DNA of 64,000 bases from Spirogloea muscicola (Eukaryota > Streptophyta > Zygnematophyceae > Spirogloeales > Spirogloeaceae): assembly GCA_009602725.1 (NCBI GenBank), contig WELB01000005.1, forward strand, positions 356,683 to 420,682, read 5' to 3'. The translations under genes were made by a program, and so were the position numbers. Shown here one piece after another: positions 39,330-49,500 of this stretch. Positions within the stretch are counted from its first letter, which is position 1, and each line of letters opens with the position of its first letter. The notes under the pieces were generated by a model. That model saw only the letters and a program-made list of their open reading frames with translations. It did no database searches and had not been told where the DNA came from.

Positions 39330-39700
39330 CGCCTTACCTTCCGCATGCGCCTGGCCTTATCGCTTCAACGCTTGCCCACGCCGTCCACACGCGCGCAGGC
39401 CGTGCTATGGCCGCCGCCTCTGGGTCTCGGCGGAGTGCCTCTTTCCTGCAGCGAGCTACTCAGACTTGATGTTGCTCACTCGTGGGTACTGAGCTTCCCT
39501 CTCCATCGTTTCTGTGTTCTGCAGTGTTTTGTAGTGTAGTCCTGTCTCCGGCTCCTCTTTCTTTGGCTTTGGACATTGTCCATTCTTTTTTTTGGGCTGG
39601 CTTTGCCAGCCCCTCTTCTCTATGGGCGCGCACTTCTTCTTCTCTATGGGCGAGCACCTCCTCTTCTCCATGAGCGAGCACTTTCTTCTTACCACGGGGA
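39330..39700 (+). mobile_element. Truncated retroelement tail with near-consensus two-hairpin module
   Basis: The last part of the C-terminal domain is readable with one frameshift: FRMRLALSLQRL, then HARRPCYGRR or, in the other frame, AGRAMAAASGSRRSASF, then YSDLMLLTRGY and stop at about 39490. The 3' region has the palindrome GGACATTGTCC (39571-39581) and the perfect stem-loop GGGCTGGCTTTGCCAGCCC (39594-39612), followed by three variants of CTATGGGCGCGCACTTCTTC. Confidence 0.75.
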
Positions 39701-40240
39701 GCAAGCCGTTTCACGGCTGCAGGCTCTCTCGCCCAGGTGTATCTTTATTTTTTCAATATCGCTACAGCGGTCAATGCCACACGCGTTGCATCTGCGTGCC
39801 AGTCGCCCCTACTGGCTGCAGCCTCTGGCTAAAGACAGGAAATAGAGTGTCTTAAGTGATAGCTGTAGACAGGGGACCCGTTACGCGGAGACTAGTATTT
39901 CTGACTAGTTTTCTGATCTGCGGCTGCTCAACAGGGGATATTGATGTGCAATGGCCACTTGAGTCGCTGTGTGCTTCAACGCATTCCTGGCCCCTTCTTC
40001 ATCCTTTTCTGGGCTGGCCAATCACCGCTATCGCCTCTACTCTCACAGTCTATCTCTTTCTGACTTGCGGCTGCTAGATGGAGGTTACTAAGTGAGCATC
40101 CTTCGTGGTAGGTGCATCATTTCGTGTCCAGTTGTGTAGTTTTCCTTTTCGGCACCGATTTTGGCCTTTGGCTATTGTCCATCCTTTTCTGGGCTTTCTT
40201 TGCTAGCCCTCTTTTCCATGGGCGTTCTGACATAGCATCT
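39701..40240 (+). repeat. Degenerate retroelement tails
   Basis: Weak remnants of at least two further tails: ISDLRLLNRGY near 39905-39945 and LSDLRLLDGGY near 40055-40091. Module remnants such as GGGCTGGCCAATCACCGC (about 40012) and TATTGTCCATCC..GGGCTTTCTTTGCTAGCCC (about 40165-40215) accompany them. Decayed and fragmentary. Confidence 0.5.
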
Positions 40241-40425
40241 TCAGGCCGCATCTTCAGGCCCCTTCGTAGCTGCTTATCGTTGTTTTAGGCCCCTGCGTCA
40301 TATGGCCCCTTCGAACGTTTGTCAATTCTTTTTGGGCTGGCTTTTCGCAGCCCTTGCCCCCATTGGGAGTGCCACTTCTTCTTTTCTATGGGCGAGCAAT
40401 TTCTTCCTGCAGGCGGGCTACACCG
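40241..40425 (+). repeat. Retroelement 3' module of the CTTCGAAC type
   Basis: Plus-strand copy with CTTCGAACGTTTGTCAATTC, then GGGCTG-GCTTTTCG-CAGCCC (about 40336-40355) and CCCCCATTGGGAGTGCCACT. It matches the type found at 26396, 41030 and 51316. Confidence 0.65.
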
Positions 40426-40429
40426 TCGC

Positions 40430-40818
40430 GGTGAAAAACTCCTGTCATGCCCATCCAGCTGGGCGCGGACGTTCAGCTCCACACCCGGCGCGCAGTCGCC
40501 ATCCCGCCCGGCGGGGTCCCCGCATCATTGCGATGGGGTGACTACTGACTGCGTCGACTCCGCGAGCCCCATCAAATCGGCGTCGACAGCAGGGCACGCG
40601 GTCGGCACGGCGGCTCGCGGCAAGGAGCGCAAATACGCGGATCACCCGGTTGGGGATGAATTCGCGGCCCTTGCGATCGACGTACACGGGGCCGTTGCTG
40701 CGGCAGTCGCTGGACCTCCTGCAGCGGCTTGCCCGGCCCGGCAGGCCATTGATCGGCGGGCGGGTCAGCCAGGGGAGGCGCCGGGCTTCAACGGTGCCGG
40801 CTCGCTCGCTCACGTAGT
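40430..40818 (+). mobile_element. Retroelement C-terminal domain fragment (N-terminal half of the domain)
   Basis: Reads KERKYADHPVGDEFAALAID then VHGA on the plus strand, followed after frameshifts by LARQAIDRR and GSLAHVV, stopping at about 40820. It includes upstream sequence (CPSSWARTFSS and following) also found on the minus strand near 25740 and shows the element continues further 5' than most copies. Not intact. Confidence 0.65.
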
Positions 40819-40819
40819 G

Positions 40820-41290
40820 TAGTCCTTCTTTTTGGCTTTGCCAGCCCCTCTTCTCCATGGGCGCGCACTTCTCTCTTTTCCGGCTCCTCTTTCTGCCCAC
40901 GCCTTGCATCTGCGTGCTGGCCGTGCTCTCGCTGCGGCCTCCGGCTTTCGTCAGGGGGATAGTTTTCCGGCAGCTAGTCTGTCGGATGTGAGGCTCCTTA
41001 CTCGTAACTACTGAGTGGTCCATCCTCCCCCCTTCTGCCATAGCCTCTTCAGGCCCCACAGTCGCTGCTTAGCTCGTAGTTTGGCCCCTTCGAACCTTGT
41101 CAATTCTTTACGGGCTGGCTTCTCACAGCCCTTGCCCCCATTGGGAGAGCCACTTCTTTCTTTGGCTTTGGACATTGTCCATTCTTTTTTGGACTGGCTT
41201 TGCCAGCCCCTCTTCTCTATGGGCGCGCACTTCCTTTTTCCGGCTCCTCTTTCTTTGGCTTTGGACGTTGTCCATTCTTTTTACCGCCAT
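40820..41290 (+). mobile_element. Retroelement tail plus serial 3' modules, young copy
   Basis: The frame HALHLRAGRALAAASGFRQG then DSFPAASLSDVRLLTRNY stops at 41012-41014. Three modules follow in a row (41085-41157, 41165-41235 and 41250-41290). The stretch from about 40896 to 41157 is almost identical to 51185-51443, which implies recent duplication or transposition. Confidence 0.7.
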
Positions 41291-41379
41291 TTACTTACTC
41301 CAATCTGCACTGGGTCTATAGTGGGGCAATTTCAACAAGTCACTGAGCAGGCACCCTTAGTGGTCTCTACAATTTCCGG

Positions 41380-41830
41380 CTCCTGTGAATCTTGTTCATC
41401 GTTTTGTTGCACTGGCCTTGGCTGCTGCCTCCCGCTTAAGACAGGGCGACTTTTCCGCCATCTATATGTTTGCACTTGCTGACTAGAGGTTAGTGACCGT
41501 CCATTCGCAGAAGCACAGAGAGTGGGTACCTAGTTTTTGCCCCTTCCGGCCCCGTCAGACCTCGTTCATTCCTTCGGGCTGGCCATTCGTAGCCCTCTTC
41601 GGACCTTGTCCGTCTTTATCGGGCTGGCTTTCACAGCCCTCGCCCCACTGGATGCCCTCACTTTCTTTCACAGCCCTCGCCTCTTTGGATGAGCTTGCTC
41701 TCACACTACTGCCTTATACTACATGCAAGGCAATAATGAAGGATCTTCTTCTTTTCACAGCCCTCGCCCCCTTTGGAAGAGCTGCTTCTCTCCACAGTAA
41801 TAGCTTTCCAATCTGAAGCAACGGCTGTGC
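41380..41830 (+). repeat. Degenerate retroelement 3' modules
   Basis: Several decayed plus-strand modules: CAGACCTCGTTCATTCC..GGGCTGG-CCATTCG-TAGCCC (about 41556-41600) and CGGACCTTGTCCGTC..GGGCTGG-CTTTCA-CAGCCC (about 41602-41640). A tail remnant reading LLTRG is near 41475-41490. No intact frame. Confidence 0.5.
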
Positions 41831-41924
41831 CCAGAGGAACTGACAAGGTCTGAAAGGGTAAAAGGCCGCGAAAAGAGTGACTACCCTTTATGACCCCTGC
41901 GAGTGGGCGCTCAATAACCTCTAT

Positions 41925-42300
41925 GCACAAGTTCAGATCAAAGTACCTACAGGAAAACCGTTGCACTGGCGGAGCCCGGAGGCAGCTGCCAAGGCGCGCC
42001 CTGCCCGCAAATTGACGGCATATGCCAAGGACCGCTGCAGGGAGATGCAAATTCGCATCCTGTATACTTGAGCAAGCGACCCGGCGGCATTGGGGCCAGG
42101 CGAGGCCTTGCAGAGGGAGAGTAAGCTCATCCAGAAGGGTAGGGAGGCTGTGTAAAGCCAGCCCGAAAAGAATGGACAAGGTCTGAAGGGGCCGAAAAGT
42201 GCTGAAACACTTCGAATTGCGCGCCCACAGAGGGTAGGGGCCGGGAGAGGCCAGCCCAAAAAGAATGGACGAGGTCCAAAGAGCCAAAAGGGGCTGAGAA
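41925..42300 (-). mobile_element. Retroelement tail fragment and modules, minus strand
   Basis: The minus strand reads AGSLAQVYRMRICISLQRSL then AYAVNLRAGRALAAASGLRQ (about 42090-41940). Two modules on the same strand, complement of CCATTCTTTTCGGGCTGGC at 42150-42190 and near 42250-42290, lie upstream of it rather than downstream. This is a rearranged order compared with other copies. Confidence 0.55.
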
Positions 42301-42359
42301 AAAAAACCACACAGCTAGACAACAAATTACCAATAGGCTAGACACTACACAACCGCAGA

Positions 42360-42990
42360 TGGAAGCTTAGTACCCGCGCGTGAGCAGCAGCAAGTCCGAG
42401 TAAGTCGCAGCTGGGAAAGAAAGAAGCAAGCGCGGCCAGATTGACTGGTGGCTGGGAGAGGCCAGCCCAAAGGAATGGACAAGGTCTGAAGGAGCCGGAG
42501 TGCTAAGGACTGAGACAGCAGCAAGCGGACTCTCAGTAAACTCTAGTCAGTAGATGCAAGTCTGAATAGCTAGCAGGCGGAAAGAAGCACTCCGGCGAGA
42601 CCCTGAGGCAGCAGCCATAGCGCGGCCGGCACGCGTGTGGACTGCATGAGCCAGAAAGCGCTGGAGAGAGACGGAGAGCCGCATGCGAAAGACCTGGCCG
42701 CGCTATGGCTGCTGCCTCAGGGTCTCGGCAGAGTGCCGCTTTTCCTGCTTCGAGTTATTCTGATTTGCTGTTGCTCACTCGTGCTTATTGAGCATCCATC
42801 TGCATCATTTCGTGTCTTGGTGTGCAGTTTTGTCTTTCCTGGCACTGTTTTGTGGCCTTTTGAGGCCTGTGGACAATGTCCACTCTTTTCTGGGCTGGCT
42901 TTGCTAGCCCCTCTTTTTCTATGGGCGAGCCCGCTTCTGAGAGAAGAGCGCGCCCATAGAGAAGAGAGGCTGGCAAAGCCAGCCCAAAAA
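42360..42990. mobile_element. Head-to-head retroelement tails
   Basis: Minus-strand tails end at about 42368 (YSDLLLLTRGY) and 42543, the latter with its module at 42440-42500 and frame RMRLSVSLQRFLAHAVHTRA running down from about 42695. At about 42697 the plus-strand tail begins with the same coding segment (AMAAASGSRQSAAFPASSYS, stop about 42792) and ends in a module with GGACAATGTCC and GGGCTGGCTTTGCTAGCCCC (42870-42915). A further minus-strand module follows (42945-43000). The shared coding part gives arms of about 40 bases. Confidence 0.6.
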
Positions 42991-42999
42991 CGGCGGTAA

Positions 43000-44228
43000 A
43001 ACGTTGCCCTGACCAAACCAGGATACAGCAGCCAAGGCGCGGCCTGCACGCAAGTGCACGACAAGCGCCAAGGAACGCTGCAGAGAGATGCCAGGTGCAT
43101 TCTGTTCACCAGAGCGGGCAACCAGACGGCGCTGAAGCCGGACATGAAAATCTCTTCCGAGTCAAGGTGATGGCTGTTGGGGAAGGAAACTTATAGCTAT
43201 TCTAAAGGGGGGCGATGGTTGTGTGGTTGCGCTTGCTCTCTGTGTGAGGCCAGCTTCACATAGAAACAGCTCACATAAAAGTCAGGCGATGGTTGTGAGA
43301 GGCCAGCCCAAGCAGAATGGACAAGGTCCGGAAGAGGAAGCAGCTCTTTTCAAGGGGGCGAGGGCTGTGAAAAGCCCACAAGAGAAAGGACAAAGTCCGA
43401 AGATAGCCAGAAAACGTCTGAGCGGGCCATATGGAGCAGAACAAGCAACTCCGTGGAAGAGCTTCTTGTTCTGTCGTGAAGTTGCAAACACAGACCCAAA
43501 CGCACGTCCTCCAGATGCGCAAGTGCTTGTCGCACAAGTATCCGGGCAGCGATAGGATGTCAACAATCGCAAAACGTAGACAAGCCACTTTAATGCTACG
43601 CACCATTGATGATACTGTACGATGGGCCAGAATGGAAGAACACATGAACTGTATGGCGATTAAAGCAGTGTGTCTTATGGCAATGCTTGAAAAGGTCTCT
43701 TCAAGGGCACGCAGTGGCTGAGAAGGCTGGCCAGAATGATCTGAATGAGCTGCACGTGAAGTGCGGCGGCAAGCAAAAGGGGGGTCAATTACAGTACCAT
43801 CAGCCAAAAATGCTTACTTGACCAAGAGCAATCGACACACTCGTGGCCTCTTTGCCAGAGGAGTGGGCAAATTCCTGTGTCCAAACACTTGCTCCTGCCA
43901 AATTTCTGAGTAGCTGCCCGCGGACTTTTCAGTAGGCGCACTGGAGCTGTGCCGTATGTCATTGCTCCACGCATTCGCCAGATGGGCATCTTGCTCGCAG
44001 CGTCATTGCTCTTGACAATAGCAAGCATGCACAAGTCCAATTCCTTCTCTTTTCATGCCGTGCTTCACCCACCAGGTGCTGAGAGTAAGTTGTATCCTGT
44101 TTAAGCATATTACACCTACTACACAAGATGGGTGATGCTGTCATCACTCCATGCAGCCCTTGTGCAACAGCCAATGTAAGCAGCAATCTCACCAAGCTTG
44201 TTGCAAGACTGCACAAAACACAAGTACG
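43000..44228. other. Repeat remnants then intergenic sequence
   Basis: From 43000 to about 43420 there are minus-strand module and tail remnants (for example the complement of CATTCTGCTTGGGCTGGCC near 43300). From 43420 to 44228 no conserved coding block, RNA gene or module was recognised; it adjoins the 3' end of the minus-strand gene at 44229. Confidence 0.45.
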
Positions 44229-46241
44229 TCATGAACTATGACCACGAGGGACACTGTGGAGTGCCTTCACTAGGTTGAGGAAAAAGAAGGGCCCTTGACT
44301 GATGTCAAAAGTTGCACCATCCTCGTCCTCCATCCACTGTGGCAACTTCAGGATCTTCTCCTTTAAGCTACCCAGCACTAGCACTCGAACTGTCACCTCC
44401 TCGCAGTCCTCGTCCTCAGACGTGCTTACAGCACTTAGAATGTCCTCTGTACCTGTTGCACCTCCGCTAATTGCTTCTCCCCTCACAAGCTCTATTGAAC
44501 ATCCTGGAGAAAGAAGTGGCCATGTCAGATGGTGTGGCGAAAGATTTTGCAAGGTAGGCAGATATAGGCAGATTAGAATGCACATTGATCCATGGAGTGC
44601 CACTGATTACAGTACCTGTCTCCTCATGTGTGAGGATGCTCTTGCCACCTTCTGTGGTGTGCACTTTGACGCCAAGCAATGCCTCCAGGAGGCTCTTCCA
44701 GTGGAAATCTTCATTGATGTCCCTGCCACCAGCAGCACTCTCCGCAGCAGCATCCACATGGTGAGCAATGCTGTGATGCAATACAAGCGCCCCTTCTGAG
44801 GCTTTGTTCTCAAGCTGAATAGCATGCTGCTCAAGCTCAAAGTAGGCGTCCTGCAGCTGCAGATTTTCCTTCTTCAGCTGCTTTGCCCTGCAGAGAGGCA
44901 AGATGCAAAATTATGAGAGTGTCAGTCATATCAAAGTACACTCATAATACATTCTTCACGCACTATATGGATGCGGAAGGGGTCATGTAGAAAAGTTACT
45001 CGAGCTCAAAGCCTTCAACGCGGGATTCTTCAATCCTTTCCAGGAGGTTCTCGATTTCCTCCTTCCTATGTTGTACTAGTCTCTCACCAGCTAGAGGTAG
45101 TACGGCCAAAAGCAGGGAGCATCCACCATGACGTAGTTTAGCAGAACATTGCGTGATGGTCACGAGGCTGCCAAAAAATGCACATGAGCGTCTACGATCC
45201 CACAAGCCTGCCTCACATGCCGATACAGGAAGTATGGCTTTGGTACCTTTGCTCTTCTCGTCAAAGAGCATCTTCTGTTGCTCAAACAGGTCCTCTGCTT
45301 CGGTGCACTTCAGAGCCTGCCGGAGCGATGGGAGGTGAGGCTGCATGCTCTTCCGGCCTGGCTTGCAGACAGAAGGTGAGCAACGATCCGTGCCTGGCTA
45401 TCCCTCAGAAGGCCATCAGTGCACCTCTTAGACCAAAAGGACAGGCAGTAAGCTGACGCACCTTCAGGTCCCTATACTTGCGCAGGAGCTTGTCGTAAGC
45501 TGCTTGCAGCTTATGCATCAGTGGGGCGGCGTCACTGTCCATGGGCTTGGCTGGCCCACTCTGCTTCATCTCCTCAAGTAAACCAACCCCGCCAGCATCT
45601 GCCACCCTGGGCTTCCCTGACACAGCTTGCCGCTTCTCCTTTGACCTGCGCGGCTGATCAGCCTCCGGCGCAGCAGGCTTTTCTGGCTCAGCTTGCCGCA
45701 TCTCTAACGGCAAGCTGACCACGCCGCCCCCTGCGGCCGTCGCTACATCGACCTGTGGACTCTCCATCAAGCTGGCTTCCAGAGTTGCGGGCTTTGCTGC
45801 GGCAGCCTTATGCTTCCTCTTGGACAAGCTGACTTGCGCGACGCCATTGCCATTTGAACCCGTCACCTTCCGCGAAGCCGAGCGAGTCTTGGCAGCCGCG
45901 GGAGCCTTGACAATCACCGCTTTGGAAACCTCTTTGACTTCAGCGGCCCGCTGCCGCTTCCTCGGGCTCTGGAGGGCCATGGCGGCCGGGGCGTCGACAG
46001 CTGCCGGCTCATCAGGGCCATGGCGGCCTCGAGCCTTCTGCGTCGGCCTCCTGGGGGCCTCGGCTGGCTGCGCCGCCGCCGGCTCTGGGCCCCTCGCCCG
46101 GCCCTGCCGCTGCTTCTCGCTGTAGTCCACGCGGCCTGGCCGCTTGCGCAGCGCGCGGTCGCCGTCCGCTCCCACGGCCGCCTCCGCCGCAGCGCGCCGC
46201 AGCTGGCTCTCCTGCAGCCTCCTGGCCTCCGTCAGCCCCAT
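44229..46241 (-). CDS. Coiled-coil protein with Csm1/Pcs1 (monopolin)-like C-terminal domain
   Basis: Possibly a kinetochore or nucleolar segregation factor of the Csm1/Pcs1 type. Likely start is ATG at 46241-46239 (GLTEARRLQESQLRRAA), just after an N at 46258. A long basic, Ala/Lys-rich disordered region follows (46240 to about 45560). Coiled coil is then split over exons: AAYDKLLRKYRDLK (about 45505-45465), KCTEAEDLFEQQKMLFDEKS (about 45310-45250), EEIENLLERIEESRVEGFEL (about 45065-45000) and AKQLKKENLQLQDAYFELEQ (about 44888-44830). The globular end reads FHWKSLLEALLGVKVHTTEG (about 44715-44655), then CSIELVRGE, LKLPQWMEDEDGATFDISQG and PFFFLNLVKALHS, stopping at 44229. The last pattern is what led me to the Csm1/Pcs1 domain; that is from memory of the family and needs a profile search. 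Exon junctions at 44888, 44615 and 44504 are in phase. Confidence 0.6.
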
Positions 46242-46427
46242 CCGCCGCCGCCGCCGCNAGCGCACGGCGTCACCAGCTCGGAGCCAGAGTGCCGAGATGG
46301 CGCGCGATGGCGTGCGACGATATCGTGGCTGCAGGCCGTGCACCAAGGCCAGGCAGTTGCCAGGAGGCCAGCAGAAGCAGCAGAGCGGCGCGGCGGAGGG
46401 GCGGGGGTGAGCGAGCCTCGTAACAGG

Positions 46428-46459
<32 letters not shown>
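46428..46459 (+). repeat. (GCC)n microsatellite
   Basis: About ten tandem GCC units in GC-rich DNA upstream of the minus-strand coiled-coil gene, likely within its promoter or 5' UTR. Confidence 0.9.
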
Positions 46460-46639
46460 GGCGCGCGGCGCGCCTCCCGACATAGCCAGAGCCAGAGCTG
46501 GGCGTATTTGAAACTGGCCGAGGGTCCCGCGCGCCCCCGCAACGGGACGCATTTCTGACGGGACGTCAGATACAACGGCACGCGGCTCTGGCCCGTGCCG
46601 CCACCGGAAATGAAATGGAGAGTCTATTGAGTGATGAAG

Positions 46640-47030
46640 AGAAGGCGGCGCGGTGCGCATGAAAATGAAAAGTCAATCCGAGCCTGATGGGAGGGGCATG
46701 AGTGGCCAAGTAGAGACCGTATGCGCTTGGCCGTCTCGCTGCAGCGGTCTATGGCCCGCGCGCTGCACCTGCGTGCTGGCAGAAGAAGTGCGCGCCCATA
46801 GAGAAGAGGGGCTGGCAAAGCCAGCCCAAAAAAGAATGGACAGTGTCCAAAGCCAAAGAAAGAGGAGCCGGAAAAAGGACTACACTACAAAACACTGCAG
46901 AACACAGACGATGCAGAGGGAAGTTCAGTACCCACGAGTGAGCTACATCAGGTCTGAGTAGCTCGCTGCAGGGAAAGAGGCACTCCGCCGAGACCCAGAG
47001 GCGGCGGCCATAGCAAGGCTGCTTCGTTTC
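46640..47030. mobile_element. Opposed retroelement fragments with near-consensus module
   Basis: On the plus strand, 46712-46785 reads MRLAVSLQRSMARALHLRAG. It then meets, at about 46790, a minus-strand module with the perfect stem-loop GGGCTGGC-TTT-GCCAGCCC (46808-46826). That module belongs to a minus-strand tail ending near 46934 (coding AMAAASGSRRSASFPAASYS, about 47015-46955). The two copies are joined tail-side to coding-side. Confidence 0.65.
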
Positions 47031-47290
47031 TTAATGTGCTTGATTTCCTTAGTGCTTCCCCTGGCCCTTCTCGTCCTTTGTTCATTCTTTTTTGGGCTGG
47101 CTTTTTCCAGCCCCTTTCCTCAATGTACGTTGATCGCAAGTGCCGCGAATTCATCCCCAACCGGGTGATCCGCGTACTTGCGTTCCTTGCCACGAGCCGC
47201 CGGCTCCTTCGAACCTTGTCAATTCTCTTCGGGTTGGCTTATCACAGCCCTTGCCCTCATTGGGAGAGCCACCTCTTTCTGCTTAGCACT
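47031..47290 (+). repeat. Retroelement 3' modules, plus strand
   Basis: One module has GGGCTGG-CTTTTT-CCAGCCC at 47094-47113. A coding scrap follows on the opposite strand (about 47190-47120, containing ADHPVGDEF-like sequence out of frame). Another module of the CTTCGAACCTTGTCAATTC type lies at 47208-47270. Confidence 0.55.
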
Positions 47291-48060
47291 CAGTAACCCC
47301 TGCTAAGCAGCCTCAGGTCAGAGAAGCTGGGCTCCTGGAAGCGGGTCCCCTGGCCAGAGCCAGAGGCAGCAGCGAGGGCTCTGACGGCACGCAGGTGCAG
47401 CGTGCATGCCATAGACCTCTGCAGCGAGACGGCCAAGCGCATGCGGTACACGTGCCAGCGACACAGCTGCATGGAAGGCCACCGGCTCCCCACGGAAGCG
47501 GCGGACAATGGCGTGACGTGAGAGCTGGTTGAGCAGCTCGAGCCACCGCTCATCGCCCCGTGCGTATCAATGGCGAGCGGGAAGAACTCGTCTTTCCGCG
47601 GGTGATCTGCGTATTTGAGCTCCTTGGCTCGAGCGGCGCAGGCTACCGCCTACCTAAACGTACACGGCCTATGGCAGTCGCTGGCTGAACCTCCTGCATT
47701 GGCTTGCCCGGCAGGCCATCGATCGGCGGTCGGGTCAGCCAGGAAAGAGGAGTGTGTATTAAGAGATGGAGGGCCTGTGTGGCAAAGTACATAGGCAAGC
47801 ACTTTGACAAATGTACGTCAACTGCTGCTAAGCTGACCCGCTCAGTACCCACGAGTCAGCCAGGGGAGCTGCCGGGCCTTTAATTGCTCGCCCATAGAAA
47901 AAGAGGGGCTAGCAAAGCCAGCCCAGAAAAGAATGGACTGTATCCAAAGGCCACATAGGCCACAAAACGATGCCGAAAAAGAAAAAACTACATACCAGGA
48001 CACCGAATGATGCAGATAGATGCTCAGTATCCACGGGTGAGCAACAGCAAATTAGATTTA
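47291..48060 (-). mobile_element. Truncated retroelement tails, minus strand
   Basis: The minus strand reads VYRMRLAVSLQRSMACTLHL, then RALAAASGSGQGTRF and FSDLRLLSRGY, ending at about 47296; the same C-terminal variant occurs at 17585-17621. Between 47560 and 47850 lie scrambled plus- and minus-strand scraps of the KYADHP and RLARQAIDRR blocks. Another minus-strand module (47895-47940, GGGCTGGC-TTT-GCTAGCCCC) and tail (stop about 48030) follow. Confidence 0.55.
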
Positions 48061-48064
48061 ATCG

Positions 48065-48430
48065 AAGCAGGAAAAGCGGCACCCCATCGAGACCCTGAGG
48101 CAGCAGCCATAGTGCGGCCGGCTTTAAGGCTGCCGGCTCGCTCGCGCAGGTCTTCCGTATGCGGCTCTCCAGTGCTCCCTGGCTCAAGCAGTCTACTCGC
48201 GCGCCGCGCTATGGCTGCTACCTCTGGGTCTCGACGGAGTGGCTCTTTCCCAGCTGAGAGTTACTCGGACTTGCTGCTGCTCATTCGTGGGTGCTGAGCT
48301 TCAATCTGCCGTCGTGTAGTGTCTAGCTGTGTGGTATTTCTTTTCGGCACCCTCTGGCTCTTTGGACCTTGTCCCTTCTTTTGGGCTGGCCCTTCCCAAC
48401 CCCTGCCTTCTATGGGAGAGCACTGTCCTT
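48065..48430 (+). mobile_element. Truncated retroelement tail and module, plus strand
   Basis: Plus strand: AAGSLAQVFRMRL (48128-48170), a frame change, then AMAATSGSRRSGSFPAESYS (about 48208-48265) and LLLLIRGC with stop at about 48297. The 3' region has TTTGGACCTTGTCCCTTC and GGGCTGGCCCTTCCCAACCCC (48360-48402). It sits head-to-head with the preceding minus-strand tail. Confidence 0.6.
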
Positions 48431-48654
48431 GCCAAGAGTAGAAAGGGTGAACAAGGTCAAAAAGCCGAAAGAGAAGTGAAGAGAGGCGAAGAGCCATGTT
48501 AAGGAAACAGGGACAGTGTAGGAAGGGCAAACCCCCGCTAAGGAGAGAGAAGTGGCAAAGAAAAGTTCGTGTAGTTGAAATGAACGAAGGCCAAATGGCC
48601 AAGTACAAAGGCAAGCACATCTATAGACCTACATAATCCCTACAGCAGATTGAC

Positions 48655-49300
48655 CGCTCAGTAACCACGGGTCAAAACATAGAGGTCGCTAATCGATGCC
48701 TGAATACTAGATGGCAGACACGAAGCCCTTCTGCCACCAACTAGAGCTCGCCCAGCTTTCTGGTGCAAACTATGAGACTGAGCACACTGCAAACAGGCCG
48801 AAACTCGACTTCGCAAGAACGACAGATATGCAGCTGGCAAGCCCATCTTAGCCGGGAACACATCTGCATGTCGTGTGTAGCCTATCTTGGCAATATTTTG
48901 AAGAAGAGTGTAAAAACGGGGACCTAAGCAGCCAAAACTGTCGACTGCTGCTGGCAGAAGCTGATCGCACGGGGGGTTATCGGAGTAATGCTGCAGCTTT
49001 CTTTGTTCGGCACCAGCCACTGTGTGCCAGCGATGTCGGCCGATGCTGGACTTTTATAGGCCTCCGTAACAAGAACATCGACCAAGGCCCGTTGTCCTCC
49101 ACCAGGTTGCACGCCCACAATGTCAAGTGTGCGGCGATGATGACGTCCCTGGGCATCCGTGGTGATAGGCAGAATGTTGTTCACTTCCACGACCGCTCGG
49201 TACCCGGCATCGCGCATCAAACCCGCCAGGGCATCGCGAAGGAGGTTGTGGATGCCCACCACTCCTGGTCCAGTGGGGCATCGCAGCATGTGAGTGGCGA
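48655..49300 (-). mobile_element. Second retroelement family: C-terminal nuclease-like and terminal domains
   Basis: The minus strand encodes, in order, GPGVVGIHNLLRDALAGLMR (about 49275-49215), EVNNILPITTDAQGRHHRRT and LDIVGVQPGGGQRALVDVLV (about 49190-49085), then after a frameshift AEQRKLQHYSDNPPCDQLLP, AAVDSFGCLGPRFYTLLQNI, MGLPAAYLSFLRSRVSACLQ and SISDLYVLTRGY, stop near 48658. The LDIVG..ALVDVLVTE pattern resembles the acidic core of the C-terminal endonuclease-like region of some non-LTR elements. The terminal LTRGY is shared with the first family, but the intervening sequence differs strongly. 5'-truncated and frameshifted. Confidence 0.65.
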
Positions 49301-49500
49301 GCTCAGCACCCTCTGCACGGAAGCCGCTAAGGAGAGAGGCTCAAGCAGTAACCTTCACTAACACTGTAACGGGCCAGACCCAGGGCGGAAAGGGTACCCC
49401 GCAGGGTGTGACACCCGTCCGGTTCCCGGTATTTATGGGCATCGTCTATTACATCATCCGCTAACCGCGGGCTACTGATTATCGATTAGCCCTATCCGCT
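49300..49500. other. Spacer between two minus-strand retroelement copies
   Basis: The segment 49360-49490 is unlike its neighbours: it contains CGGGGTACCC-type and GGTTCCCGGTATTTATGGGC sequence and no reading frame. It may be another decayed element. Nothing further can be said. Confidence 0.35.

Noticed and set aside
42590-42745. LINE twin-priming as the cause of inverted tails
   Set aside because: Twin priming inverts a 5' segment, whereas here both arms have their own 3' region and stop codon.
49360-49490. Possible solo LTR between the two second-family copies
   Set aside because: No terminal TG..CA pair with target-site duplication and no second copy could be found by eye.
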